A stretch of DNA of 64,000 bases, from positions 1-64,000 of the forward strand of contig NZ_LKTM01000372.1 in assembly GCF_001417955.2 (NCBI RefSeq), in the 5' to 3' direction. The number at the start of each line of letters is the position of its first letter. Position 1 is the stretch's first letter. Below the pieces are notes generated by a model, which searched no databases, was not told where the DNA came from, and worked only from the letters and a program-made list of their open reading frames with translations. Shown piece by piece: positions 42,180 through 50,889 of this stretch. The translations under genes and the position numbers were made by a program. The stretch comes from Mycobacterium gordonae (GTDB lineage: Bacteria > Actinomycetota > Actinomycetes > Mycobacteriales > Mycobacteriaceae).

Positions 42180-45158
42180 CTAGTCGTCTGCAATGGCTAA
42201 CGAGTCGTCGGCCATCAACCCGTAGCCCGCAGCGACGGCCTCGTTGACCTGCTGCCGGAGGACTTCATGCCTGCCCGCTAACGTGGTACGTATCGTGGTG
42301 TCTTGCTCAGTGCGCAGCCGCTTTTGGATATCTTGCATCTCGGCGATGTCGTTTTCGATTTGCTGCTGGGCCGCATCGGAAAGCATTGGTATGGGAACGT
42401 TCTTTATGAACTCCTTTCGGTGAACAAGATAGGAACCTCGATACGCCCGGCCGCGCGATGCAATGTATGCGTCGACAGCAGGGTGCGAAAGAACAGCCTG
42501 GATCACACGAATTGAGTACGGGCAGTTCTGTGTCGGGCGCAAGAAGTAGTAAGGGCCACCGTCGCCTCCACCTGGGGCGACGAGGCCTTCGTCATCCAAC
42601 ACGTACTGAGGTGTTAATGACAGGACTCGCAGGATGAGCTTGGGCTCGTCAAGCTTAGTCAATGATTGCGAACGACCGTACGCCCAAAATCGATCCCCCG
42701 GATCTGGCGATACGTCTCGTGCACCAAGATCCGCGTGCTTGCTGGTGAGGTACTCCAGCGCCATTGGAAAATCGGCCGCCATCCTCTCAGCCGAGTAAAC
42801 CGTTGCCGTACCACGTTTTCGACCCGGCGTGGGTGGCACGACCTCGTACGGGAAAATAACCAAAGCGTCGGGTTCTGGGTTCCGGCCGTAAGGCTGAAAC
42901 CGTCTATCTTGCACAGCTTTTCGCAGAATTCCTCGTTCGATCTCATTTAGCTGCCCGGTGCCGGGGTCTCGGAACTTTACAATCTCGCCAGTCGATTCTG
43001 GCAGTGGCTTTATGAAGAAGACTTTGTCGCAGGACGTTTGCACCCCGACGAATACGTTCACCCAGTCGTCATCGCAGAGCCGAGCGATCGCAGATTCATC
43101 CATTTTTCGAAAGACATTGGCACGCGCCTCGCTCATGATCGGCCACACTTCGGCGCCGAGCGAGGAGCGGTCGATCTGCGCTAGTTCAGAGCTGCCGGAT
43201 TCGTGCCAGGCGTGGAGATCGCGGACCAGTTCTAGCTGCGCGGGACCGCTTGATGGTGGTCCGATAAAAATCAATGCCGTGTAGGTAGTTCGCCCTTCAA
43301 AAACTTGCTCTTCGCCGAAGTGGACGAGCCGTAGCAATCGAGGCCCAAGCAGCCCACGGATCGTTCCGGCCGGGACAAGGTTGGTGAACCGGTTGGGCAG
43401 GATGTAGGCGAGGTACCCATCCGCAGCAAGGAGCTTGAATGCTCGCTCCACCACGAGCTGGTACAGGTCAAAGTTGTGCGACAGTGCGCTCTCGTAACCG
43501 CTTCGCGCGTCTTGGAAGTACGCCAGTTGGTCCGGCATGAACTCCGACAATGTCTGGATTCGGACGTACGGAGGATTGCCGACGATGAGATTGAATCCTC
43601 CGTTCTGCAACACCTGGGTGAACGCGGAAGTCAGGTTTAGTGGCGCGACCGCAGCCCGGCGCTCTGGGATGACAGCGGCGCTCGGAACAAGGTTGTCAAA
43701 GTCGGATTCGATCAGCGCATTACCGACCAGCAGATTTTTCGACAGGTCGGGCAGCAGATTGCGGCCACGGTCTAGGTCGACCACCTCGTCGCCGAGCACA
43801 GCGAGGAGAAGGCTGAGCTTCGTGACTTCGACCGCTGCTCCGTCGATGTCGACGCCGAAAAGATGATCTTTAACAAGTGCCGAGCGCTCGGCGAGGCCTA
43901 CGTCGTTTCCCGCCGCGACTTCCGCGTCAACGAGCCGCTCAAACACCTCAATCAAGAACGATCCGGAGCCTAGAGTGAGATCCAGTATGCGAAGGTCTAC
44001 CGATGCCGGCTGCTGCGGCACGAGCAGACCGTTTAAGCCTCCGGCAACTAGGTGCTGTACCACCCAAGCGGGTGTCGGGACAACGCCTCCCGCATGGGTC
44101 AACTCTGGTTTCTGCGCAAGCGACACTCTTCCGCGATCGTCGAACTCGACCCGCTCGGCTAGGTATTGCTCGTAGACTGCCGCCAGGATGTCGGGCCGCA
44201 ACACGCCAAATGCGAACTTGCTTCTCGGCCAGTACATCTCGTTGATCACCGACGTAAGTGCTACCCCGGTGAATTTGGTGGTGTTCAAAACGTCGAATAG
44301 CCCGGCGTTAAAGGTTCGGTCCGCAGACCGAAACACGCTAAGCAAGCCGTCTGACTGGGCTGAGGTGAGAAGTGTCTCGTATTGCCCGATGTTGCGGTCT
44401 TCGCACACCCGGAGAAATAGAAGCGCATTAAGCAACCGTTGAGTCCGGCGACCTACCTCGGCGGCTGGCAGGTCGGGGTTGCAAAACGCGATGTCCGATG
44501 CGAGGGCAAGCCGCCAATTGCGGAACTGCGTGAGGAAGGACCGGTCGAAGGTAGAAGTCCCACGCGGGGGTTCCACGTAGGAGTAGAGGTCGTAGTAGCC
44601 ATCGCTGCTGACGGACTCAAACGAAAGGTGTAGCCATAGGTAATCGAAGCGGTCGAGATATTCCGATAGTGTGATTCTGCCGCCTGGAATTACCGCGACA
44701 TCAGGACTGTCTCCTTCACGGGGTTCGACGGTGGTGTCATAGATAACCGTTTCGGCGACGTTGATTAGAACGGCAGCCGGCACTTTGAGGGACCAACCGT
44801 ATGAGCGGGCCTGCCGTGCGGCATCCGCACCCGTAGAGAGTTTGACCGACGGCTTCTTCGCCTCGATCGGGAGGCGGTCCTGTCCGTTACGCCGAAGCCG
44901 GTAATCCGGCCGACCACCTATGTCGCTTTCGCTCCCCCGCTCGAGGACGACCTCACGACGAACTTGTGGCAACCCAGCGTCGTTATGCACGTCCCACCCA
45001 AAGATGCGGAGGAACCGGTCGATGAACTCACCCCGGACCTCGGCTTCCGTGTACCGAGAGTTGACACGTTCGAGGTCAGCAGATTGTCGCTGGTAATCGG
45101 CGACAAACTGCGCCATTGCGGCCCGCGCTTGCTCCTTCGACAAGCGCTGGTGCGGCAT
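42180..45158 (-). CDS. Type IIG restriction-modification enzyme (nuclease + N6-adenine methylase)
   Basis: This is a 992-residue fusion. An N-terminal PD-(D/E)xK nuclease (GGRPDYRLRRNGQDRLPIEAKK, with Asp and ExK) is followed by a helical linker and an N6-adenine methylase with motif I ILDLTLGSGSFLIEVFERL and motif IV GNPPYVRI. The C-terminus is a target-recognition region and a final coiled helix (DIAEMQDIQKRLRTEQD). One chain can thus cut and methylate. The ATG at 45158 (MPHQRLSKEQARAAM) is preferred; a longer frame reaches 45224 and would overlap the divergent methylase start. Confidence 0.88.
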   Translation of the reverse strand: MPHQRLSKEQARAAMAQFVADYQRQSADLERVNSRYTEAEVRGEFIDRFLRIFGWDVHNDAGLPQVRREVVLERGSESDIGGRPDYRLRRNGQDRLPIEAKKPSVKLSTGADAARQARSYGWSLKVPAAVLINVAETVIYDTTVEPREGDSPDVAVIPGGRITLSEYLDRFDYLWLHLSFESVSSDGYYDLYSYVEPPRGTSTFDRSFLTQFRNWRLALASDIAFCNPDLPAAEVGRRTQRLLNALLFLRVCEDRNIGQYETLLTSAQSDGLLSVFRSADRTFNAGLFDVLNTTKFTGVALTSVINEMYWPRSKFAFGVLRPDILAAVYEQYLAERVEFDDRGRVSLAQKPELTHAGGVVPTPAWVVQHLVAGGLNGLLVPQQPASVDLRILDLTLGSGSFLIEVFERLVDAEVAAGNDVGLAERSALVKDHLFGVDIDGAAVEVTKLSLLLAVLGDEVVDLDRGRNLLPDLSKNLLVGNALIESDFDNLVPSAAVIPERRAAVAPLNLTSAFTQVLQNGGFNLIVGNPPYVRIQTLSEFMPDQLAYFQDARSGYESALSHNFDLYQLVVERAFKLLAADGYLAYILPNRFTNLVPAGTIRGLLGPRLLRLVHFGEEQVFEGRTTYTALIFIGPPSSGPAQLELVRDLHAWHESGSSELAQIDRSSLGAEVWPIMSEARANVFRKMDESAIARLCDDDWVNVFVGVQTSCDKVFFIKPLPESTGEIVKFRDPGTGQLNEIERGILRKAVQDRRFQPYGRNPEPDALVIFPYEVVPPTPGRKRGTATVYSAERMAADFPMALEYLTSKHADLGARDVSPDPGDRFWAYGRSQSLTKLDEPKLILRVLSLTPQYVLDDEGLVAPGGGDGGPYYFLRPTQNCPYSIRVIQAVLSHPAVDAYIASRGRAYRGSYLVHRKEFIKNVPIPMLSDAAQQQIENDIAEMQDIQKRLRTEQDTTIRTTLAGRHEVLRQQVNEAVAAGYGLMADDSLAIADD

Positions 45159-45253
45159 ACTCCGACCGTAGGTGCTGTGTAAGTGTTCGTAGGGCGGCAC
45201 GCCGACCGCATCGATAACCGCCATTGTCGGACCTACGGGTGAGGATGGACGCT

Positions 45254-46867
45254 ATGGCGAAGTTCGCGGCGAAGGCCGCACCTGAAGGGGAGAAGCTGCG
45301 AGGCGGGTACTACACGCCCGATCCGATCGCTCGTTTCATCGCGAGATGGGTTGGCGTGGACGGCGGGCGCGTTCTCGAACCTTCGTGCGGCGATGGTGCG
45401 ATCCTTCGCCACCTGGTCACAGCCACCACGGCTCCGAAAATCACGGCGGTCGAACTAATCGCACACGAAGCAAAGAAGGCGACGGCTAAGACTGGTGTGC
45501 CGGTTGTGGTCGGCGATTTCTTTTCTTGGTTTGAGAAGCGCCGCCACGGCGCGTTTGACGCAGTAGCGGGTAATCCGCCTTACATCCGTTTCGGCTCATG
45601 GGAACCGACGGCACGGGATCCGGCACTTGCACTGATGAGGGCGCAAGGTATGCGTCCGACCCGCCTTACGAACGCGTGGGTCCCGTTCGTTGTCGCATCG
45701 GTCCTTGCAGTGCGCCCCGGAGGCCGCATCGGCCTCGTGCTGCCAGCCGAGCTACTGCAAGTCGGGTATGCGGCGGCACTGCGGTCGTACCTGATTGACG
45801 AATGTGCCTCGATTACGCTGGTGTCATTCAAACAGCTTGTCTTCCCGGGCATTTTGCAAGAAGTAGTGCTGCTGCTGGCCGTCCGTGGCATCGGCCCTGC
45901 CGAGGTCAAGACCGTTGAATTGCCAAATTCCGACGATTTGAACGGATTTGATGGAGCTACGAAGGCTGTAGCCCGAGCCCACCTCCATGAATCCGAGAAA
46001 TGGACAAAGTACTACCTGGGCAGTGACGCTATTCGCTTGATCCGTCGAATTCGTGAAGGCGGCCGTCTTCAGCCGCTGAGCCGATATGCGGAAGTCGACG
46101 TCGGAGTCGTGACGGGCAGAAATGCATTCTTCTGCTTGTCGTCGGCCGAAGCCGGCCAACGTGGGCTCACGAAGATGACGATGCCGCTGCTGTCGCGGAG
46201 TGTGCAGGCACCCGCTCTGAGTTTCACTAGCCAAGACCTCGAAGCGCCAAATGGTGTAGCTGCACCCAATAGACTCCTTGCAATCCCCCCCGGAATTAAC
46301 TTGCGTCGCAACAAGATGCTGGCCGCATACCTTGCAGAGGGCGAGTCCGACGGCGTCCCAGACGGTTACAAATGCAGCATTCGCCGGACCTGGTGGGAAG
46401 TCCCGTCGACGTGGGTGCCTGACGGATTCATGCTGCGGCAGATAAGTACACACCCGCGCGTCATCGCTAACTTGGCGGGAGCGACGAGCACCGATACCGT
46501 ACACCGCGTCCGCGTGGCAGAAGGCGTGGAGATCGAACGCCTAGCCGCTGGCGCGTTCAACTCAGCCACCTTTGCGCTCTCGGAGGTCCTGGGGCGAAGT
46601 TACGGCGGCGGGATCCTTGAGTTGGAGCCGAGCGAGTGCGAACACCTGCCGGTCCCCGATCCAGCGATCGTGCCCGCGACCCTCCATCAGAAGGTTGACG
46701 AGCTACTACGCGAGCGCAGGATGGAAGACGCATTAGACCTCGTCGACGAAGAGGTGTTAGTCCAACGGCTTGGATTCGACCACGACGATGTGACCGCCAT
46801 GCGACAAGCCTGGGTTGCCTTACGCGATCGGCGCAGGGCACGGTCGAAACGGAGACCAAGTCGCTAA
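45254..46867 (+). CDS. N6-adenine DNA methyltransferase, Eco57I-like
   Basis: This 537-residue methylase begins MAKFAAKAAPEGEKLRGGYYTP. Motif I is VLEPSCGDGAILRHL and motif IV is AGNPPYIRFG. The C-terminal half (SEVLGRSYGGGILELEPSECEHLPVPD) is of target-recognition type. There is no nuclease motif, so it is methylase only, presumably protecting the second strand or modulating the divergent type IIG enzyme. The ATG at 45254 has GAGG 9 nt upstream; ATG 45245 or TTG 45224 are alternative in-frame starts. It ends 0.3 kb before the AICE transfer genes. Confidence 0.85.
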   Translation: MAKFAAKAAPEGEKLRGGYYTPDPIARFIARWVGVDGGRVLEPSCGDGAILRHLVTATTAPKITAVELIAHEAKKATAKTGVPVVVGDFFSWFEKRRHGAFDAVAGNPPYIRFGSWEPTARDPALALMRAQGMRPTRLTNAWVPFVVASVLAVRPGGRIGLVLPAELLQVGYAAALRSYLIDECASITLVSFKQLVFPGILQEVVLLLAVRGIGPAEVKTVELPNSDDLNGFDGATKAVARAHLHESEKWTKYYLGSDAIRLIRRIREGGRLQPLSRYAEVDVGVVTGRNAFFCLSSAEAGQRGLTKMTMPLLSRSVQAPALSFTSQDLEAPNGVAAPNRLLAIPPGINLRRNKMLAAYLAEGESDGVPDGYKCSIRRTWWEVPSTWVPDGFMLRQISTHPRVIANLAGATSTDTVHRVRVAEGVEIERLAAGAFNSATFALSEVLGRSYGGGILELEPSECEHLPVPDPAIVPATLHQKVDELLRERRMEDALDLVDEEVLVQRLGFDHDDVTAMRQAWVALRDRRRARSKRRPSR

Positions 46868-47185
46868 CGCGACGCCGTTGACTACTGAGCGGACGGTGTC
46901 GTCCGTCATGGCCCAGTGATCGACGATCGTGACCTCAGGAACCAACGGGTCCGACGGACTATCAGGGCAACGCTGAAGTCGGTCCTGACAGTCCCGCGGG
47001 CGACCCAAGACGTTGAGCACGCCGGAGTCAAGTCTGCGAAGCCACGAAGGATCGTATGTGCTCCGGCTCGAGATCATTGCGCGCCGAGGACAAGATTCTC
47101 AAAATATTTTTGGTCGACTGTCGCGTAACCCCTACCGCGATGGGACGATTTACTCATTGGAGCAGTCCCAGTGGAAGGTCAACAG
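46868..47185. other. 318-bp gap upstream of pra
   Basis: No gene is supportable here. It may hold the pra/tra promoter and perhaps part of the AICE origin. Short inverted repeats occur (for example GGACG-gtgt-CGTCC near 46890), but no regulator gene such as korSA is present. Confidence 0.4.
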
Positions 47186-47608
47186 GTGTCAGTACCGAAG
47201 TGGCTCAAGGTTTCTCACCAACAGGTGTTCCCCCACCGAGCGTTCGTCGTGTCCGAGGTGACCGCGGTAATCGACTACGAGCGGTCGACCAAGGACAACA
47301 AAGTCCAGGCGGCTGATCGAGAGTCAGGCCATCCGCTATGGCAGGTCGAAGTCCTCGACGGCGACCCGGCCGCGACCAAGCGAGCACGGACAATCACCGT
47401 CAAATTCGCGAACCCGAAGCAGCCTGACAGCCCACCTAATACAAGTGGAATGCCCTTCACACCAGTAGTTTTCGAAGGCCTGTCCATCTTGCCGTATGTG
47501 GACCGCTCAAGCGAAGGCGGTCGTATCGCGTGGTCGTTTCGGGCCTCGAGCATGGCCGCCGACACAGGCAAGGCAGCATCGTCAGGATCAGGCCGCGCGT
47601 CGGCATGA
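47186..47608 (+). CDS. pra: Pra-like activator of AICE replication, integration and excision
   Basis: This is a 140-residue protein. Segments WLKVSHQQVFPHRAFVVSEV, DYERSTKDNKVQA, PLWQVEVLDGDP, PVVFEGLSILPYVD and IAWSFRASSMAA match the plasmid replication, integration and excision activator annotated widely in Streptomyces AICEs. In pSAM2 Pra switches on repSA, xis and int. The GTG at 47186 has GGAAGG 7 nt upstream, better than the GTG at 47171. The stop overlaps the TraB start (ATGA). Confidence 0.83.
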   Translation: MSVPKWLKVSHQQVFPHRAFVVSEVTAVIDYERSTKDNKVQAADRESGHPLWQVEVLDGDPAATKRARTITVKFANPKQPDSPPNTSGMPFTPVVFEGLSILPYVDRSSEGGRIAWSFRASSMAADTGKAASSGSGRASA

Positions 47609-48954
47609 GCCAGTTCGACGACCCCTACCCCGCAATACCCAACGATCCATATTCAGTGCCAGATGCCGACGTCGGGATCGATCTCGACTACCTTGCACAC
47701 CTGTTAAACCTCTGCACCGCATGGCTCTTCGGCCTGATTATCGCTGTGAGTGTCGCACTCGTCGTCTGGCGACTGCGATCACCTGTCACATACGAGCGTT
47801 ACTTTGGCAGACATGCACGGCAGGCCCGCTGGATGCTCTGGAGCTTGACCGCCTGGCGACGAATCGCCAGGGACTCCGGCCTGTCAACCTCAAGGAGTGT
47901 GACTCGAAAAGACATGCAGGGCAAGCCAACCACGAAGACCGAGTGGACTCACCCCGAGATCCTCGGAATACGGATGTCCGGCCACTGTCTACACATGAGC
48001 GTCCGCACACGGTCGGGTCAGACCGTGGACGACCTCGAAAAGGCGGTACCCGCTATTCGTGACGCTGTCGGAGCACATTCCGGTCGTTCGACGGTAGTTG
48101 CACCAGGCACAGTACGCATGGAGTTCGTTATGGCGGAACAACTATCGGTCGTTGAGACCGCGAAACTGCCAACCAGAAGCGACGCGAGCGCCGTCGACAT
48201 CGGCCGACGCGAGAACGGGTCGACGTGGCGTCTTCCCATAGCCGGGCTACACACCTTGACAGTCGGGTGCTCAGGCGCGGGCAAGGGCTCGATCTTCTGG
48301 GGCATCGCCGGTGGACTGGGCCCGGCCGTCAAATCGAAAACGGCACTGCTGTGCGCGATCGATCTCAAGTACGGCATCGAGGTATCGGTCGGATCTGACC
48401 TCTTCACCAGAATCGCAACGACAGAGACCGAGGCCGTCCGACTACTCGCCAAACTCGAAGAGGTACTGGACATGCGCGGGCGAGAGATGGCCGGCCACAA
48501 ACGCTCTCACACACCAAGCAGCGATAGTCCGCTCGTCGTGCTGCTCATCGACGAAATGGCCGGTTTGACCGCTTACGTCACGGATGCCGCGCTCAAGAAG
48601 CAAATCGCGGCGTCGCTATCCCGCATCCTGACAAAGGGGCGTGCCGTTGGCGTCGTCGTCGCCGCCTTCATGCAGGACCCGCGCAAGGAGATCCTCCCTA
48701 TGCGCGGACTTTTCACCCAAACCATCGCAATGCGGTTGCGGTCGCGCGAGGAGGTCACGATGGTCCTGGGCGACGGCGTGGCTGATCGCGCGCCCGCCCA
48801 CCGCATCAGCCCGAGTGAGCCGGGCACCGGATACGTCGTCAACGAGGACGGATCAACGATGCGGGTTCGAGCCGACTACTGGCCGGACACACTAATCCGC
48901 TCCGTTGCAAGCGAATACAGATACACGCGCCGAGCCCACACCGGGCAGGCATAG
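47605..48954 (+). CDS. traB: FtsK/SpoIIIE-type DNA translocase (TraB/TraSA-like)
   Basis: This 449-residue protein has one membrane segment near residues 37-56 (LCTAWLFGLIIAVSVALVVW). The RecA-like motor has Walker A VGCSGAGKGSIF (220-231) and Walker B LVVLLIDEMAG (310-320). Its C-terminus lacks a gamma domain but has a variable region (DGVADRAPAHRISPSEPG). In AICEs one such hexameric motor moves double-stranded DNA between hyphae or cells. It overlaps the Pra gene by 4 bp and is followed 10 bp later by xis. Confidence 0.88.
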   Translation: MSQFDDPYPAIPNDPYSVPDADVGIDLDYLAHLLNLCTAWLFGLIIAVSVALVVWRLRSPVTYERYFGRHARQARWMLWSLTAWRRIARDSGLSTSRSVTRKDMQGKPTTKTEWTHPEILGIRMSGHCLHMSVRTRSGQTVDDLEKAVPAIRDAVGAHSGRSTVVAPGTVRMEFVMAEQLSVVETAKLPTRSDASAVDIGRRENGSTWRLPIAGLHTLTVGCSGAGKGSIFWGIAGGLGPAVKSKTALLCAIDLKYGIEVSVGSDLFTRIATTETEAVRLLAKLEEVLDMRGREMAGHKRSHTPSSDSPLVVLLIDEMAGLTAYVTDAALKKQIAASLSRILTKGRAVGVVVAAFMQDPRKEILPMRGLFTQTIAMRLRSREEVTMVLGDGVADRAPAHRISPSEPGTGYVVNEDGSTMRVRADYWPDTLIRSVASEYRYTRRAHTGQA

Positions 48955-48964
48955 AGCTGAGGAC

Positions 48965-49201
48965 ATGGACGACATGAAATCTTCCGACACCGCGGGGACC
49001 GCGGCGGGGGCGTTTCCAACGCTTCTGACGGCGGAGCAGGTGGCCGATCTGATCGGCGTATCCGCCGCGACGGTAAGCCGGTGGGGCGCACTGCGCGACC
49101 AAGGCGAAGAAGTGGGGTCACCCTGCTACACGCTGTCCGACCGCGTAAGACGTTGGGATGCAGCGGAAGTGCGCACATGGCTCCACCAGGTGCGCCGCTA
49201 G
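48965..49201 (+). CDS. xis: Excisionase-type small DNA-binding protein
   Basis: This 78-residue protein has a winged-helix/MerR-like segment LLTAEQVADLIGVSAATVSRW followed by DRVRRWDAAEVRTWLHQ. This is the usual Xis of tyrosine-recombinase AICEs. The ATG at 48965 has GAGGAC close upstream. The stop abuts the integrase start with no gap, so Xis and Int are coupled. Recognition helix and size fit; no experimental match is claimed. Confidence 0.83.
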   Translation: MDDMKSSDTAGTAAGAFPTLLTAEQVADLIGVSAATVSRWGALRDQGEEVGSPCYTLSDRVRRWDAAEVRTWLHQVRR

Positions 49202-50614
49202 ATGGCCGGCTCAACACCGCGTGGCATCAGAAAGCGCATCAATTCGGACGGCCAGGCGCGCTACCAAGTGCGCTACCTCGTGCGCGACCCAGACTCGAAG
49301 TCGGGATGGGTTGAAACGTCGGCCACGTTCGCCACTTTGCGAGAAGCGCGGGCGTTCAAGGCCGAACGCGATGGAGAAATGGCTATCGGCGCCAGACGCT
49401 TCGACCCCCGACTCGGCCGTGCCAGTCTTTCCGTCATCTGGACGCAATTCAGCGCATCGAAACACCCGGCCGTATCACCCAAGACTTGGAGCGGTTACAG
49501 CCAACATTGGGAACTCCGCATCGGTCCGCGCTTCGGCCATGTCCCGGTTGACGAGATCACCCGCGAGGATGTTCAGCAGTTCATCGGTAGCCTCACCGTC
49601 GGCCCGTGGGCAAAAGTCGCCACGCTGCGCCTTCTGCGGTCAATTCTCGACATGGCCCGCGATGACGGCCGAATTCACACCAACCCCGCCCAGGGAGTGT
49701 CATCCGGGCGAATGCCCGTACGAGAACGCCACCGCTACCTCACGGCCGGCGAAGTTTTCGCCCTGGCAGCGGCATGCGGCGACCAGGGCGACATCGTCAC
49801 GATCTTGGCCTTCACTGGACTTCGCTGGTCCGAACTGGTCGGCCTCCGCGTCGGCGACATCGACCTAGCTTCGTGTCGCCTCTTCGTACGCCAGGCCGCA
49901 CCGGAAGTAGAAGGCCGAATAATCGTCGGCCCACCGAAGACTCGCGCCGCGGTCAGAACCGTCCCACTCCCCCAAGTCGTCATCGACGCACTCAAGCCAC
50001 GAATTGCCGGCCGCTCACCCAAAGAACAAGCGATCACCTCACCGAATGGCGGCTTCCTGCGGTCCAACAACTGGCGCAGACACACCCACTGGAACGAAGC
50101 CCTCGAGGAAACCGAACTTGCGCCCCTAACGATCCACGACCTCAGACACACCTACGCCAGCCTGGCCCGGGCATCAGGCGCCGACCTTCGCTACGTCCAG
50201 AAAACAATGGGGCATTCGACACCGACCGTCACCGCGAATATCTACAGCGACCTCTACTCAGACGAACTCGATCACGTAGCCGCGAACCTTGACCGGCTCT
50301 GCAACTCCGTCGCCGACCAGGTGAGCGGACAGGAACCGGACAAGACAATCCATCCAAAGAGTGCTGTCACCGTGTCTAAGCAGGTCAAACCTGGTGGCCA
50401 GGGGCGGGATCGAACCGCCGACCTTCCGCTTTTCAGGCGGACGCTCGTACCGACTGAGCTACCTGGCCGGAAGCCGGCAGGCAGCATGTGCCTCGCCGTG
50501 CTGGCGACCCTGACGGGACTCGAACCCGCGACCTCCGCCGTGACAGGGCGGCGCGCTAACCAACTGCGCCACAGGGCCTTGCTCTACTGCTCTGCTCCGC
50601 GGGCGACCGCGTAG
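49202..50614 (+). CDS. int: Tyrosine-recombinase integrase crossing attR
   Basis: This integrase has N-terminal SAM-like and catalytic domains: Arg208 in AFTGLRWSELVGLR, His312-x-x-Arg315 in IHDLRHTYASLA, His338 in MGHSTPTV and Tyr348 in NIYSDLY. The frame stays open through the attachment repeat and on through the antisense of tRNA-Phe and tRNA-Asp, giving 470 residues in the integrated form, the last 56 codons host-derived. In the excised circle the repeat is followed by GAT TAG, ending Int at 415 residues. The functional protein is therefore likely the 415-residue form. Confidence 0.9.
   Translation: MAGSTPRGIRKRINSDGQARYQVRYLVRDPDSKSGWVETSATFATLREARAFKAERDGEMAIGARRFDPRLGRASLSVIWTQFSASKHPAVSPKTWSGYSQHWELRIGPRFGHVPVDEITREDVQQFIGSLTVGPWAKVATLRLLRSILDMARDDGRIHTNPAQGVSSGRMPVRERHRYLTAGEVFALAAACGDQGDIVTILAFTGLRWSELVGLRVGDIDLASCRLFVRQAAPEVEGRIIVGPPKTRAAVRTVPLPQVVIDALKPRIAGRSPKEQAITSPNGGFLRSNNWRRHTHWNEALEETELAPLTIHDLRHTYASLARASGADLRYVQKTMGHSTPTVTANIYSDLYSDELDHVAANLDRLCNSVADQVSGQEPDKTIHPKSAVTVSKQVKPGGQGRDRTADLPLFRRTLVPTELPGRKPAGSMCLAVLATLTGLEPATSAVTGRRANQLRHRALLYCSAPRATA
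50394..50443. repeat. attR of the AICE inside tRNA-Phe
   Basis: Right copy of the 50-bp direct repeat; it forms the 3' part of the intact tRNA-Phe gene, so integration keeps the tRNA functional. It differs from the left copy outside the core by encoding CCA immediately after the discriminator base. Confidence 0.93.
50395..50468 (-). tRNA. tRNA-Phe (GAA)
   Basis: This is a 74-nt cloverleaf read on the minus strand: acceptor GGCCAGG/CCTGGCC, anticodon loop CTGAAAA, T-loop GTTCGATCC. CCA is encoded at 50394-50392. It is the AICE integration target, its 3' part being supplied by the element. Confidence 0.95.
50505..50578 (-). tRNA. tRNA-Asp (GTC)
   Basis: This is a 74-nt cloverleaf: acceptor GGCCCTG/CAGGGTC, anticodon loop CTGTCAC, T-arm CGGGTTCGAGTCCCG. 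The integrase frame runs antisense through it in the integrated state. Confidence 0.95.
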
Positions 50615-50618
50615 CCAG

Positions 50619-50691
50619 TACCCCCTACGGGATTCGAACCCGCGCTACCGCCTTGAAAGGGCGGCGTCCTAGGCCGCTAGACGAAGGGGGC
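50619..50691 (-). tRNA. tRNA-Glu (TTC)
   Basis: This is a 73-nt cloverleaf: acceptor GCCCCCT/AGGGGGT, anticodon loop CTTTCAA, T-arm GGGTTCGAATCCC. CCA is not encoded. Confidence 0.94.
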
Positions 50692-50816
50692 CAGAACCGA
50701 ATCTCTCCGGGGCACTCGCAACGCGATTACTGTTGGGAGCCAAGCCAGCTTAGGTCACCCCGGCCCCAATCCTCAAACGAGCCCTCCGCCGGCACCCAGT
50801 ATTGTGATTCTCCGCT

Positions 50817-50889
50817 GCCCCTATAGCTCAGTTGGTAGAGCTACGGACTTTTAATCCGCAGGTCGTAGGTTCGAGTCCTACTGGGGGCA
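50817..50889 (+). tRNA. tRNA-Lys (TTT), prophage integration site
   Basis: This is a 73-nt cloverleaf: acceptor GCCCCTA with TGGGGGC, D-arm AGCTCAGTTGGTAGAGCT, anticodon loop CTTTTAA, T-arm TAGGTTCGAGTCCTA. CCA is encoded at 50890-50892. Its 3' half is the presumptive left attachment site of the prophage. The phage repressor gene ends inside it on the opposite strand. Confidence 0.95.

Larger units (their letters stand above)
36234..50443. mobile_element. pSAM2-like actinomycete integrative and conjugative element (AICE)
   Basis: This 14.2-kb element is bounded by identical 50-bp repeats (36234-36283, 50394-50443) that are the 3' part of tRNA-Phe. It contains the AICE core in usual form: RepSA-like HUH initiator, Pra-like activator, FtsK/TraB double-strand DNA translocase, Xis and tyrosine integrase next to the right end. 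The cargo is a Gabija-like pair and two adenine methylases, one fused to a nuclease. No KorSA-type repressor or Pif-type nudix gene was found. The middle of the element has distinctly lower GC than backbone and host. Confidence 0.9.

Noticed and set aside
42180..46867. BREX or DISARM system
   Set aside because: Methylases are present, but none of the accessory genes (PglZ, BrxC-like ATPase, DrmA/B) are found; a type IIG enzyme plus methylase explains the genes.
38019..50443. CRISPR array or retron in the defence island
   Set aside because: No regularly spaced repeats and no reverse transcriptase were seen.
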